Source: Russula earlei (Eukaryota > Basidiomycota > Agaricomycetes > Russulales > Russulaceae). From it: a DNA stretch of 32,065 bases. The notes below the pieces were generated by a model that was given only the letters and a program-made list of their open reading frames with translations, searched no databases and was not told the DNA's origin. Location of the stretch: assembly GCA_025769875.1 (NCBI GenBank), contig JAGFNK010000587.1, forward strand, positions 1-32,065, given 5' to 3'. The translations under genes and the position numbers were made by a program. This document shows positions 1-9,728 of the stretch, piece after piece; the first letter of the stretch is position 1, and each line of letters starts with the position of its first letter.

Positions 1-1427
1 CCATTTGATCAGCGTCCAGGAGTGGCCTGATGGGCCTGGGGCTGATCGCCTGGATACCTTTCCCAATAGGTCACTTACTAAATCTTTGTGAACCTGGGCT
101 AGGGAGCGTTGCCGAAGTGGCACTGGGTCGTCCGGGAAATGTGTGTTACTACTGGCCTGTCCCTGGCGAAGAACCGTTCTGAGAAGATGTTGGCCATTTT
201 GTTGTGGGAGTTGGTGATGCCTTCGGCTTTTGTGAGTGGGGGAAGTTTTGTTGTTTTGTGTCCATGTCTCCAAGCTGCGACTTCCCAGAGCTGGGCGCAG
301 TCGATATAGTCATCGGCCCAGTGTTGTTTTGCTGCTTGGATGGTGGACTTCAGTCTCTTCTGTGTTCTTTTCCGTTCGTCCCTGTTTGGGGCTTCTTTGA
401 GTATTTGCACCACGTGTCTGCACTCTGCGTTCCACCATGGTGTGGCATGTCGGTGATGTTGGCGTCTCCGTTTTAGGATATCTTCATTTGTGCACTGTAT
501 GTCAGTCATGTAAATGGATACTTCGTCATCTAGTCTCTCCGCAGTCAGGACTGTGGTGGGGGACCAGTTTTTACCGATCTCTCTGAAGTTTTTGATCCAG
601 CTTTCCTTTTGTTCTGGGTCCACTAGGAAGCCTGGGTCGTTGTTGTCTGTTTCACGGTTAGCATTGGGTGTGCGCATGTTACCTGTGAACCTGAGCATGG
701 CATGGTCCGAGCCCAGAGAACCGGGCCAGTCTATAGTCAGGTCTGAGAAGGTGGTGGCCCTTACAGCTTCTGCGTTAAGCCATGCTAGGTCTATTGTTGA
801 GTCCCTTTCGTGCTCCACTCCTTTGTGTGTTATTTCTCCAGGGGTGTTGGCTAGGATGAGGAGGTTTGTCGCTGCCCAATCTTCTTTGTGGTTGGCCCAT
901 CATGATTTGGGGTTCCCTTGCAGGGACCAGGTTGGGGAGTGTGCGTTGAAGTCACCTATTACTAGTGTCGGGGTACTGTGGTCGATAACTATTGATAGGA
1001 GGGCTGCCAGGGCTGTGGGGTCTTTAATGTCATGATAGAAATTAATCACTTGCCATGTTTCGTTGTCTAGGATTATATCTAGAACTTGGACGCATGGATG
1101 TTTGCATACGTCTAGCCTTGTTGTGGCCGTGAAGGCCGGTGCTATTCGGTTGTTTGGGTTGGGTTTATGCACATAGGACATTACCTTTGGTCTCTGCTTG
1201 TTTTCAAAGGCTGGGTACAGGAGTTCCCATGCTGGGGAGGCTGCACCGCCTAGAACGTTGACCCCCTCTCAGGTGTCATCTTTCCGGGCCATCCCTATTT
1301 TATCATACCAAGGTTCCTGTATGAGTAGTAAGTTGGTTTCAATGGCGCTATTTAGTAGAGCATGGGTCATGGCATTGCACCTTCGCATGTTTACCGATGC
1401 TATACACAGTGTTGGGTGTTCAGTCAT
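1..1427 (-). pseudogene. LINE ORF2: AP-like endonuclease plus start of reverse transcriptase, broken and partial
   Basis: ORF2 begins at an ATG at 1425-1427 that overlaps the ORF1 stop. The first about 175 codons form an exonuclease-endonuclease-phosphatase domain: the QEPW motif (catalytic Glu) lies near 1308-1319, GDFNAHSPTW near 930-960, and a GSDHAML motif (catalytic Asp-His) around 690-710. A linker with a WWNAECR motif follows. The frame carries TGA stops at 1269-1271 and 900-902 and a TAG at 99-101. After a change of frame near 90, the last bases encode SAPGPSGHSWTLIKW, which matches the finger region at the start of LINE reverse transcriptases. The RT core lies beyond base 1. The domain nicks target DNA for target-primed reverse transcription; this copy is dead. 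Confidence 0.88.
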
Positions 1428-2483
1428 TATGGTCGGATGGTCTGGGCAGCACTACTCTATGGGCGCGAGGGGTTGATTTTGAGGTGGATGGGCCTACCTG
1501 CTCCTGCCATTGAGCCGTGGTATGTGCTGTGGGATTCACTTTCCCTGAAGCGTGGCGTGAGGGGCCTGGCATGGGTGGGCTGAACTGGATAGTCTTCCTC
1601 TTTGGTGTGAGCTGCGGTGTGTTTTCCTTATCAGGGGGGAGGGCCTGGGACTGCGTTCGGTGGACTGGAGTTGGGTCGTAGTCGAGGGCGAAGGGGTCAG
1701 CATTTGCCTGATCTGGTGTTGTGTCCATATCGTCCTCATTGTCGTTGTTGGGTAGGTTTCTCGTCCAGGCAAGGTATTCTTCTTCCTCCATTTCAGGGTT
1801 AGTCTCCTTCTCCTTACCTTTATTCTTTGCACGTACTGCCTTTCGTGTTGCCCTTGGTCTGAAATTATCTCTGGCAGGACATCTGGCATCTCTGCAGTGG
1901 TGACCGCTTAGTTGGCAGTTAAGGCACTTATAGTGCGAGCAGTTGCAGCGACCTGCGATTGTATGTTTCTTGGGGCACTTTTGGTCATGCTCCTCAGATG
2001 TGTGCGCCACACTGCATATGAAGCACTTAACTGAGTCTTTCCCCAGGGGGCACGCCTTTGACTTCTTCGTGTGTCCCAAAGCGTGGCACCTCGAGCACTG
2101 TACAAGTGCTGGTTTGTCAATCCACTTACAGATTTGAATTTCTTTTCTGAAGAGGGCAGTGCGGCCCTTGAGGAGCGTGTTTGCTGCCGAGCCATCTGGG
2201 TCGGAGATGGCGGAAGTGAGTGTGGAGTATGGCCCGTTTATGCACTCGATGGGCTTCAGCCATCTCAGCAGCATGGAGAAATGGGCCTTCCTGAGACCTG
2301 GTAGTAATCTTACCTCCATGAGAAGCTTGGTTGGTCGGAAAAGGATGTCATCGTTGTCCTTGACTGGAACCCCGTGAGCAAGGAAATGGGTCCATCCCAT
2401 TGAAGGGCACAGCTGGCCCACTCCTAGGAACGGTTTGAGAAGGAAGGGCTCATACGACATGATGTGGTCGAAGGCTATGTTTC
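1420..2483 (-). pseudogene. LINE ORF1, C-terminal part with three CCHC-type zinc knuckles
   Basis: This is the C-terminal portion of the LINE nucleic-acid-binding ORF1 protein. Between about 2097 and 1879 lie clustered Cys/His motifs: CSRCHALGH, CFICSVAHTSEEHDQKC and CLNCQLSGHHCRDARC. A charged, proline-rich tail follows and ends in a TGA at 1420-1422. The open frame formally continues to a GTG at 2508, but the bases beyond 2483 belong to an inserted LTR, so the true continuation is the segment starting at 3312. ORF1 proteins of this class package the LINE RNA. The last 8 bases overlap the ORF2 start. Confidence 0.88.
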
Positions 2484-3311
2484 TGTCAAGACACGTACTG
2501 CTGATCACTAAGGACTCAGGAGCAGGTGGGCAGGGGTCGGAACAGATGGTACGCGGTGTAAACGGCGTTGAACAGGAGGACGAGCCAAACGACTAGAAGA
2601 TACCAGATGGGGACTGGTATGTGTTGCAAGAGGCAGAGGCGAAGAGTAGAGGCCAGTGCAGCGAGGGACTTTAAACAAGGCGGTCGTTGAAGAGTACCTT
2701 GAAGACGAGGGAAGGCTTTAGACTGAGCAGTCGCAGGGGAGTACCCAGGAAGTGGAGAGTATCACAAATGGACAGTCTGACGACTGCCATGCTTCATTGG
2801 GGCTTATATACAGTGTACAGGGTCGATTACAAAGCACTGGGACTATTCTAGACTCTTTGGTACCATCCAATAGGACTACAGAGGCATAAACTTGCTTGTG
2901 TCAACTTTCAGGCTTACTGAGCGCATTACTGATCATTGTGGAGCGATGACATCATTATGATGTCACTGTGGAGCGCTTAGTGAGCCTATGAGGTCACTGT
3001 GGAGTCGCTCAGTCAGCCATGATGTCATTGGAGCCTTGATGATGTCAGATGATTTATGCAACAGTTTCTAAGAGTTTGTGCCGCTGTTTCGGGTCCATGG
3101 TGGCTGAGTGGCCATGTGGCTGCCACGCGATGATTACCCGATTAGGAAACTGGTGCCTGGTCGTGTTATAGTGCCTTTGCAATAGCAATATCTTGTACCG
3201 CAGGAGGGATAGCCCAGAAAATGGAAGGGAGTCGGCAATGCAAAGTGAGAGAGGTTTTTCTTGAGTAAAATAGGACAATCTTCGGCCAGGACTTGGCCTT
3301 GGTTCGTAACA
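2484..3311 (-). mobile_element. Solo LTR, 828 bp (family A), TSD GTTTC
   Basis: On the minus strand this block starts TGTTACGAACC and ends GTCTTGACA, giving TG..CA termini. It is flanked by GTTTC on both sides (2479-2483 and 3312-3316). It is nearly identical to 16377-17204 and to the LTR at 28384-29207. No internal retroelement sequence accompanies it, so it is a solo LTR left by LTR-LTR recombination. It interrupts LINE ORF1. The former transcript start region contains AGACTGTCCATTTG. Confidence 0.93.
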
Positions 3312-4472
3312 GTTTCCTTCAAAAGAGAAGACGAAGTTACCTTTGCTTCGGGGGTGCACACTCCATCTCCCTGCTTTTAGGGGTATGGGGTTGGCCACTG
3401 CTTTGCTCATGTTGAGGCAAACTTCCCTTACTATGGCGTCAGCTGCCCTGTCACATAAGTTTTTCTCTACTTGTTGGTCGCTGTATCCTCCTGATCGGAG
3501 GACTGTTACCTCGGTTATGGTTGGTGTGTTATGGTGTTTTGGTTTTGTCTGGGTGGTTTGTTTGGGTTGCTAGCCGCAGAAGCTGCTATCGTGGCGTAGG
3601 TTGCCGGGGTGATAATGGTCATGACTGGTGCTGTACTGGTGGTGGGTGGGTCTTTGTTTGTACTCCTGGTCTTCCTTTGACGGGAGACCTGAGTGTAGCC
3701 TGCTTCTGGTTTGTCTGTGCTCATTGTCGGGGCATTGGGGAGGGGAGGGTGATTAGTGGGGGCTAGGGGTGGGCACGGAGGCGGCGCCTGGTGTCTAATG
3801 TTTGCATTGATGGGTGGTTCGCAATGGGTCTCACCTGTGGTTTTGTTCTGCGGGGGGGGCATCGATAGTCTTTCCAGCATTTCTAGTCATGCCACAAAAG
3901 GAGCCATCGCTCTCACTACTGCTTGAGTGATTGCATCAGCATCTGTGTGCGCAGTAGCCTGTGCTACAGTCAGTGGACCGGAGTGGGATCCCCTTTTGGG
4001 GTTGGGAGTTGGGGAGGGTTCCGTCTGTCTGATGGTTGTGTGGTCGGTGATGGGGGGGCGAGACATATCTCGCCCTCTCGGTGTATGGGAATGGGAGAGC
4101 ATGTTGCTCGTTCCAGTGGGGTTTGACTGGCGGGGGGTTTGGGTAAATGTAGAGGGCGTGACTGAACCCGATATGGTCCTTTTGTTTCCTGTCTTGGGTG
4201 TCATCTGTGAGCGATCAGTGGGGTATTTTGTGGAGAGAGTAAATCCCATCTCCTCAGCTGATTGTATGAAGTAGGTGGTGTTTCTGTTTCGAGCAGCTGC
4301 AGCGATCTCCGATTCCTGCGCCGCTGCTCTTTGTTCCACCTGCTGCTCTTTCCAGAGTCTCCATGTTTCCTCTACTTCCACTGTGGCCTTCTTAGCTACC
4401 TTTCTCTGGTACTCCTCCAGGGTGTCTGAGTGCTCATCCTGGTAGTTAGTGAGGTTTCCGGTGAGGTGGGTG
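3312..4472 (-). pseudogene. LINE ORF1, middle part between the two inserted LTRs
   Basis: This segment carries, from N to C terminus, a charged EETWRLWKEQQVEQRAAAQ stretch (around 4381-4320), a Ser/Thr/Pro-rich low-complexity stretch, and then a region near 3410-3320 containing PIPLKAGRWSVHPRSKGNF. That last region has the style of Tad1-type ORF1 proteins. The frame is interrupted near 3885 and again between 3515 and 3460. At 3312-3316 it stops at the target duplication of the downstream LTR and would continue in frame at 2483. At 4472 it meets the other LTR and would continue at 5355. Confidence 0.8.
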
Positions 4473-5354
4473 TGTCACGGTAACTAGCTGTGTCAGTTCA
4501 CAAGCAGAAAGCAAGTCGATGATAGAGATGTGTTCAAGAAACGGGCTGGTTCCCGTGTATAGTGAGTAAGGATCCCTGCAGCGGTCGAAGTGTTTTATGC
4601 TAAACAGGTTATGGCCAATAGACCCTTCCTAGTACGACTCGGTCCGTTGAGAAGCTAGGGTAAGTTTGTAATGGGATAGACTAGGGCTGGTTCCACTAGC
4701 TATATGCGTTCAAGTCCGTCGGGACCTTGAACAACGCAGAGAGAGTAGAGGAAGGTAGGTCTTAAAGGAGGAGAGCTCTTCTCAGGAGAGTGAAGAGAGA
4801 CTCTTAGGGAAGGAAGGGAAAGGCGAAGAGTAGATGGTGGATGGTGTGTTGAGAGTTGATGAAATGGAGAGGTAGTTGTGGGTTAAGTTTGTGAGAGTGA
4901 AGTGGGTTGCAGGCGAATATGTTTGGACAAGAGTAGGTTGGATTCTACAAGAGACCAAGCTTAGGGCTTTGGTCACAAAGTACTGAGCTTATATATATAC
5001 AGGAGAAGCGCAGCAATAGCTGCGCTTTGACTGTGCTACTAGTATAGTAGGAGTCATAATAAGTAGGAGTCATAGGAATGAGGCCACGAATGAGTCAGAA
5101 CCAAGTAACTGTGCTGCACAGTAGGTGCGCAGCATTGCACAGTCGAAACTAAGAAGTGAACATAAATGGAAAGAGAACCAAACAAAGGGAAAGTAACAGC
5201 AATCCAGTGTTACCTGGACGTGTATGGATCACATGATAACACAGAAAGGATCACAAGACGTAAGAGATCACAAGACTAGTAGGTAAAGGGACGTACGCAA
5301 GCAAGCAGTCCATAGCAAAAGGTAAGAAGTAAACGTAAAAGGAAAATGGTGTAA
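4473..5354 (-). mobile_element. Solo LTR, about 882 bp (family B), TSD CGCCC/CACCC
   Basis: On the minus strand it starts TGTTACACC and ends ACCGTGACA. The flanking 5-mers on the plus strand are GGGTG (4468-4472) and GGGCG (5355-5359), one transition apart. In minus orientation a TATATATAAG box near 4985-4995 is followed about 30 nt later by CCCTAAGCTTGG, the same promoter/start arrangement as in the chromovirus LTR at 16112. LINE ORF1 is in frame across the insertion when it is removed. It is a different LTR family from the 828-bp one. Several short open frames inside it are not genes. Confidence 0.8.
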
Positions 5355-5911
5355 CAGGGCGGCTAAGAGGTTGGATGTGTCCGTTAGCCTGTGGAAGTAT
5401 GTGGGGAGGTTTGGCCTCAATGGGTCCGGGTCAGGGGATTTTGCGATGACTTCTACCATCGCATCCTCTCCAACGTTGCTGCTTGCTTGGAGGAGGCCCC
5501 AACCAATGGCATTTACTAGATGGCAGCTCAGTTGGGCCCATTCCGAGGTGTCCAAAAAGCCTGGGGTTTGTTGGGAAAGGAAGCCCTTCTGGATGATGGT
5601 GAGGTATTCAGGTGTGTATGAGAGAAAGCCAAGGGAGGTATCCCTCTCGGCTGGGGTTTGATTAGTGCTTCTGTCCTTCCCGGTGTGAGGTGAGTGGTTT
5701 CCGGCCTTATCCTCGACTGGGGTGCTGTGTCTAGGGTCTGGCGTTTTACCTGTGTCTGCCTCTTCAGCCAGGGAAGGCTCGGAGCTTTTGGGGTGATTCC
5801 CTTCCGGTGGGTAAGTATTCCCTGTATCGGGTGGCTTTTCACGGGGGGGGGTTGGGTGTTCAGATTGGGGTTAGGGTTTGGAGGTGGTGGTGGTGGTGGA
5901 CCGAGCTCCAT
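5355..5911 (-). pseudogene. LINE ORF1, N-terminal part
   Basis: The first ATG in frame is at 5909-5911 and opens a protein beginning MELGPPPPPPPNPNPN, rich in Pro, Asn and Gln. A frameshift near 5550 is needed to pass into the frame containing MDTSEWAQLSCHLVNAIGWG, which then runs up to the second LTR at 5354. The codons on both sides of that LTR join in frame (LAA then HLTGN) once the LTR and one target-duplication copy are left out, which is why this is assigned to the same ORF1. A GTG further upstream at 5935 lies inside the palindrome arm and is less likely as a start. Confidence 0.72.
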
Positions 5912-5912
5912 G

Positions 5913-6162
5913 TGAGTAGGGTCTGTTGCAGCCACAAATTATATTACATAAGTAATGACCTTAGTTGAGCACAAAAAATGTGACAAAAAAGGTTAAATAT
6001 GGAGAGTCTACTCATTCCGGCACAACTTTTAGCCAGGCTAGGGTAAATGTTGTGCCGGAATGAGTAGACTCTCCATATTTAACCTTTTTTGTCACATTTT
6101 TCGTGCTCAACTAAGGTCATTACTTATGTAATATAATTTGTGGCCGCAACAGACCCTACTCA
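5913..6162. repeat. 250-bp near-perfect palindrome (foldback / MITE-like)
   Basis: Arms of 114 bp (5913-6026 and 6049-6162) are inverted copies with about two mismatches, separated by a 22-bp spacer. The outer ends are TGAGTAGGGTCTGTTGC and its complement. The arms contain T- and A-rich runs and the inner sequence CATTCCGGCACAAC. The sequences just outside the two ends do not form an obvious direct repeat, so I cannot assign a transposon superfamily. It sits directly upstream of the LINE ORF1 ATG. The RNA would form a very long hairpin. Confidence 0.9.
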
Positions 6163-6292
6163 GCACTTGAAATATTTTACTTTTATTATCCACTGAGTTG
6201 ACTATAAGCAGAGTCGACTTATCCCTTCCTGCCTGTCGTGAAGGTGCTACTGAGCTGAGATTTACTTATGCGTGTGAGTTAGGACCATCAAT

Positions 6293-6528
6293 TAGTGCTG
6301 TCACAGCTCGGCTCGGCTCAGCTCGGCTCAGTTCGGCTCAGCAATGGCTTGGCCAGATTGGGTGAGCCAGACCGAGCCAAGCCATGGCTTGCGGCTTGAG
6401 CTGATTTGAGCCGTCCCATTTGGGCCATTTCTACTTTTGGATCTACTTTCCATTTTGAGAACGCTCTTGATGCCTCTCATTGGCTGAGCCGATTCAAGCC
6501 GTCCCATTTGGGCCATTTCTACTTTTGG
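6293..6528. repeat. Left hAT terminus with subterminal GCTCGG repeats and a 31-bp direct repeat
   Basis: After TAGTGCTGTCAC come four GCTCGGCTC/GCTCAGCTC-like units (6306-6342), then further GAGCC motifs in inverted orientation. A 31-bp direct repeat beginning GCCGTCCCATTTGGGCC occurs at 6410-6440 and 6498-6528. Such repeats next to the terminus are typical transposase-binding arrays of hAT elements. The 88-aa open frame across this region is a by-product of the repeats. Confidence 0.75.
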
Positions 6529-6829
6529 TCCAGTTGTTGAGTGAGTTTTGAAGTCTTGTCTTGAACTCTGAACCGCCATACACCGGCCCCTCAAAATGAT
6601 TCTGTCTTATTTCAAAATTTCATCTACATCCTGCCAAGTGTACTGAAGCAGCAAGCACAATACTGGAATTCAGATAAGTAGATATATTGATACATTGTAA
6701 CAATTGATGTTGGTTGCATGCGAGTGTTAGATGTGGGCGTCCCCAATCGCCGACAACTACAGGTCGATCGGAGAGCTGTAACGCGGTGACAAATCCCCTC
6801 ATGAGTTCCTGGTCACGTCCCGATGACTG

Positions 6830-7700
6830 GAGGCGGAAACGCAGCAGCTTGCCCAGCTTCTTGACGAGAGCGCGTCGGCTCATGCCCGGTTTTCCTGTCT
6901 TCTCTAGAGCCAGCGGGAGTGAGGACATAGAGGAGAGGTAGTCCTCGAGCGAAGCCTGGAGCGCAGAGAGAGCGGTTGAGCACGACAGGGCTTGGGAGAA
7001 CGCATAGTGCGCCAGGACCGTCCCTTGGGGAGACACAGACGGCGGCACGAATCGAGAAGGTTTTCCGGGTGGGGAGGTTGTGGACCATCCCTGAGGATGA
7101 TCAGGTCTCCCTGCAGTTGCGTCTTCCTGCATTGGAACAAGGAAAAAAAGATTGAACAAGCATGTTGAGAGTTTTATTAGGCCCCACGAATTACGCACTG
7201 TGATGGATCTGTGGCGAATTCCAGCTCCTCCGCCTCTGGTTCAGCGAAGGAACCAACTTCAGCCTTTGCGGGCGACAACACATCCCTCCTGAACTGCATC
7301 GCGTCCTCCTGCGAGAGGCCGCAACACACGAAGCTGCCATTGTTGAAGACGAAGACCTCGCCCTCGCACCGCCCCTTGCCAGTGCCAGAGCCAGCATCGT
7401 GCAGCGGGCGCGCGATTGACGGCAGCCGCGTGCGCAAACACATCAAGAGGTAGCGCTCAGCAGTCGCGAGCGTCGAGATGGGCTGTATCTCGCTCTGTGT
7501 TGGTTTGGGGTTGACGCGGATCGAGAGCGAGTCGAACGCGGTGCAGTGCAGCGAGGTGTGGACCTTGGGCTTGAAGGATAACGGGCCCTGTGGCGGTGGA
7601 GTGGGTGGCGGCGGAGTCGACGACTCACGCACTCGGGTGATCAAATTGCCGGCCATCTTGTTGATTGACATTCCCTTGGAGAGAAAGGGTGACGTCAAAT
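6830..7700 (-). pseudogene. Captured fragment of an RMND1/DUF155-family gene
   Basis: Minus-strand exons encode motifs of the DUF155 family (human RMND1, yeast Mrx10; mitochondrial inner-membrane proteins linked to mitochondrial translation). They include GEVFVFNNGSFVCCGL, AEPEAEELEFATDP, LQGDLIIL, FSQALSCSTALSALQAS and ALEKTGKPGMSRRALVKKL. An intron is retained at 7127-7198 (donor GTGCGT, acceptor ATGCAG); splicing it joins DPSQ to KTQLQGDLIIL in frame. A frameshift follows that junction. The coding match stops after LLRFR near 6830, so the C-terminal part of the domain and the membrane anchor are missing, and the true N-terminus is absent or altered. It lies inside the hAT element, so it is a captured, decayed piece and not a working gene. 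Confidence 0.8.
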
Positions 7701-7734
7701 GACTGAACACGAGGCAAGGGAATGACCTACATGA

Positions 7735-8608
7735 TTTCTTGCCAGATTCTGAACATTGCCGACTTCAGCTTGCACGCCCAATTTGCCTTCCGTACCAACA
7801 TCACAGCCATGAGGTCGGCGCAGTCCTACCTCATCACACTCTCAAAGGCAGATGCTCGCGCGACCTTTTTAACCTCCGAGGCGAAGAATTCCAACTGGTC
7901 AATCATGTCATTGATCGTGTTCACCAGGTGAAAGATTTCTCCAGAAACAGATATGCCAGTCACTTTTTGGGTCAGATCTCCTCAAGTGACGGCAGTCTGA
8001 GAGAGCATCGTCATATTCAAACCATGTATGAACCTCAACTCACTGTAGCTACAGCAATGGTTCGGACTTGTAGAGTCAACTGCACTCATCCATCAGAAAA
8101 ACAGGCTGATAAGGAAAGAATTGCCTGTGTCCAACTCATGTTAGCCGCCATCACGTTCACTCAGTCCGTCAGGTCCTGCGGTCAGATAAAGCCATGACGT
8201 CAGTCCCAGGAAGTTCTTTGACGTGATACGGACAAACCATACACAATCCACCGACGTTCGTCACGTTTGCCTGGCCACCCAGACGACCCTCTGTTCCGAC
8301 CTTGTGTACAACTCGACTCACCTCATCAGCGAAGACACTCAAGCTCTCCGTCATCCCGTTTATGGTTTCCTTGAGGTCAAGCATTTCACCACAGACGTCA
8401 ACTGCGACCTTCTTTGTCAAGTCTCCGCTCGCTACAGCCTCCGTTACCTCGGTGATCGAGCGCACTTGGTTTGTCAAATTCATGACCATCAAGTTTACGT
8501 TGTCGGTCAAGACCTGGAAGCCCGATGAGCGCATGGCTTGTGAGGTGGTGCACAATCGTCCAACTGACCTTCCACATGCCCTGCACGTCTGATTCCACCT
8601 CGGGGTGC
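7735..8608 (-). pseudogene. NIK1: Captured HAMP-repeat fragment of a group III (NIK1/Os-1 type) histidine kinase
   Basis: The exons encode consecutive HAMP repeats as in NIK1, the osmosensing hybrid histidine kinase upstream of the HOG pathway. Visible are [49 protein letters not shown], then [52 protein letters not shown] and finally VGTEGKLGVQAEVGNVQ. An intron is retained at 8514-8568 (donor GTCAGT, acceptor TTCCAG), and a second intron-like gap separates the repeats around 8180-8250. Stops (for instance before GDLTQKV) and insertions disrupt it. The histidine kinase, ATPase and receiver domains are missing, so it could not signal. Its upstream end is fused to RPN10 sequence at about 8608. 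Confidence 0.85.
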
Positions 8609-9610
8609 ATGCTCATCGCAATGGCCGGCGCAATCATCTCTTCCTTCATCAGATCCTCTTCCCTCTCACATTCCTCGGTCATCTCAATGTCAGGAACGGC
8701 GCGACCTTCGGAGAGCGCGAGCGCCTGCTGCAGATCCGCCTCTTCACCTTCGTTGGTGGCAGCCGCCGGCTGAGAAGGTTGCGCTGGCACACCGTCTGGA
8801 CCAGCCGCTGCTGGCGCAGCTGCACCCGGTGGCGGTTGGGGCGGGGCGTTGGCAGCTGCCTGCTGCGCCGCCTCCTCTTCCATGGACATCTGCAGAGATT
8901 GTCTTGGTGGTTTTTTTTTGGTTTTTTTTATTGGTTCGTATGCTGAGTTTGTTGTCGGGTTGGGTTGGGTCGGGAGGATGGAGGACGTACCATGGCCAAC
9001 TCGGGGCCAAGGCCGGGGTCGATGCCAAACTCAAACTGCGACACACCACTGGTGCTGGCAGCGCCCGCCCTCGCCACCAGGAATGGCGGCAAGCTCGTCT
9101 GGGATGCCGCGGTCGCTGGCCAGGATCGGGGAGTTGAGGGTGATGGAGGAGAGGTGTGGGCCGGGTGAGACGGCGAGGTAATGTCTGGAGGACGAGTGAC
9201 CAAGAAAACACAAGTGGTCTGGACTTGTAAGCAGGCTACAGAAATTTAAGGAGGGGGACATTACGAGTTGTTGGAAGAGGAAGCGGTCTTGACAAAGGCA
9301 CGGAGGATACTGTGGCTGCCCTCGCCGGCCTCCTCGATGATGTTGAGCACAACGTTGGTCTTATTGAGCTTCTTGGCGAGGTGGACCAGGGCACGTTCGG
9401 CGTCAGGCGAAGTGTCCTCGAGCAGGGAGCCAACGAAGACGACGACGCGCTGGCGGAGGTTCTTGTTCTGCTGGTGCTTGAGTGCGAGCTGCGCGATCAC
9501 GATTGCGGTCGGGATGGACGCCGTCCGGCTGAGGTTGGTGGATGTCTGGTGCATGGCCGCGAAGATCTGGCCAAGCTCTCTGGTGCCACGCATGACAAGC
9601 ACCTCCAGGC
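8609..9610 (-). pseudogene. RPN10: Captured fragment of the 26S proteasome subunit RPN10
   Basis: RPN10 is the ubiquitin receptor of the 19S particle, with a VWA domain followed by ubiquitin-interacting motifs. Here the exon at 9265-9610 holds the second half of the VWA domain (IPTAIVIAQLALKHQQNKNL, RQRVVVFVGSLLEDT, LAKKLNKTNVVLNI). The next exon holds AVSPGPHLSSITLNSPIL, then FEFGIDPGLGPELAM. The last exon carries MSMEEEAAQQ and a UIM-like DLQQALALSEG. Introns are retained at 9185-9264 and 8890-8990, and a splice acceptor lies near 9611. The first about 70 residues are missing, including the start of the VWA domain. A frameshift lies near 9060-9090. At AIAMSM (about 8609) the reading runs directly into NIK1 sequence. 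Confidence 0.88.
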
Positions 9611-9728
9611 TAAGAAGGGCAAGCGTTCAGTGGGGGTTTCGCTTTGGGAGGATTGCATGGCGCAGCACGCGCAAACACTTTGCTGTTGGTGTTGTTGTTG
9701 CGTTGCTGTAGCTGCGGTGGTGTTGGTT

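Larger units (their letters stand above)
1..5911 (-). mobile_element. Tad1-like LINE (non-LTR retrotransposon), 3' end outside window
   Basis: On the minus strand an ORF1 with CCHC zinc knuckles is followed by an ORF2 that starts with an exonuclease-endonuclease-phosphatase domain and reaches the first RT residues at the left edge. That order (gag-like ORF1, EN, RT) is the layout of fungal Tad1-type LINEs. Two LTR insertions at 2484-3311 and 4473-5354 interrupt ORF1; removing each together with one target-duplication copy brings the flanking reading frames back together. The 5' limit is taken at the first in-frame ATG (5911), which abuts a palindrome. Several stops and frameshifts make this copy inactive. 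The clade name is an inference from motif order and the ORF1 style, since the RT core is outside the window. Confidence 0.85.

Noticed and set aside
514..1035. 173-codon plus-strand ORF over the LINE ORF2
   Set aside because: It is antisense to the endonuclease domain, whose minus-strand motifs (GDFNAHSPTW, GSDHAML) are convincing.
2484..2508. GTG-started N-terminus of LINE ORF1
   Set aside because: These bases are the end of the inserted LTR, proven by the GTTTC duplication; the real protein continues at 3312.
6328..6594. 88-codon minus-strand ORF near the left hAT end
   Set aside because: It consists of subterminal repeats and the 31-bp direct repeat, with no protein-like features.
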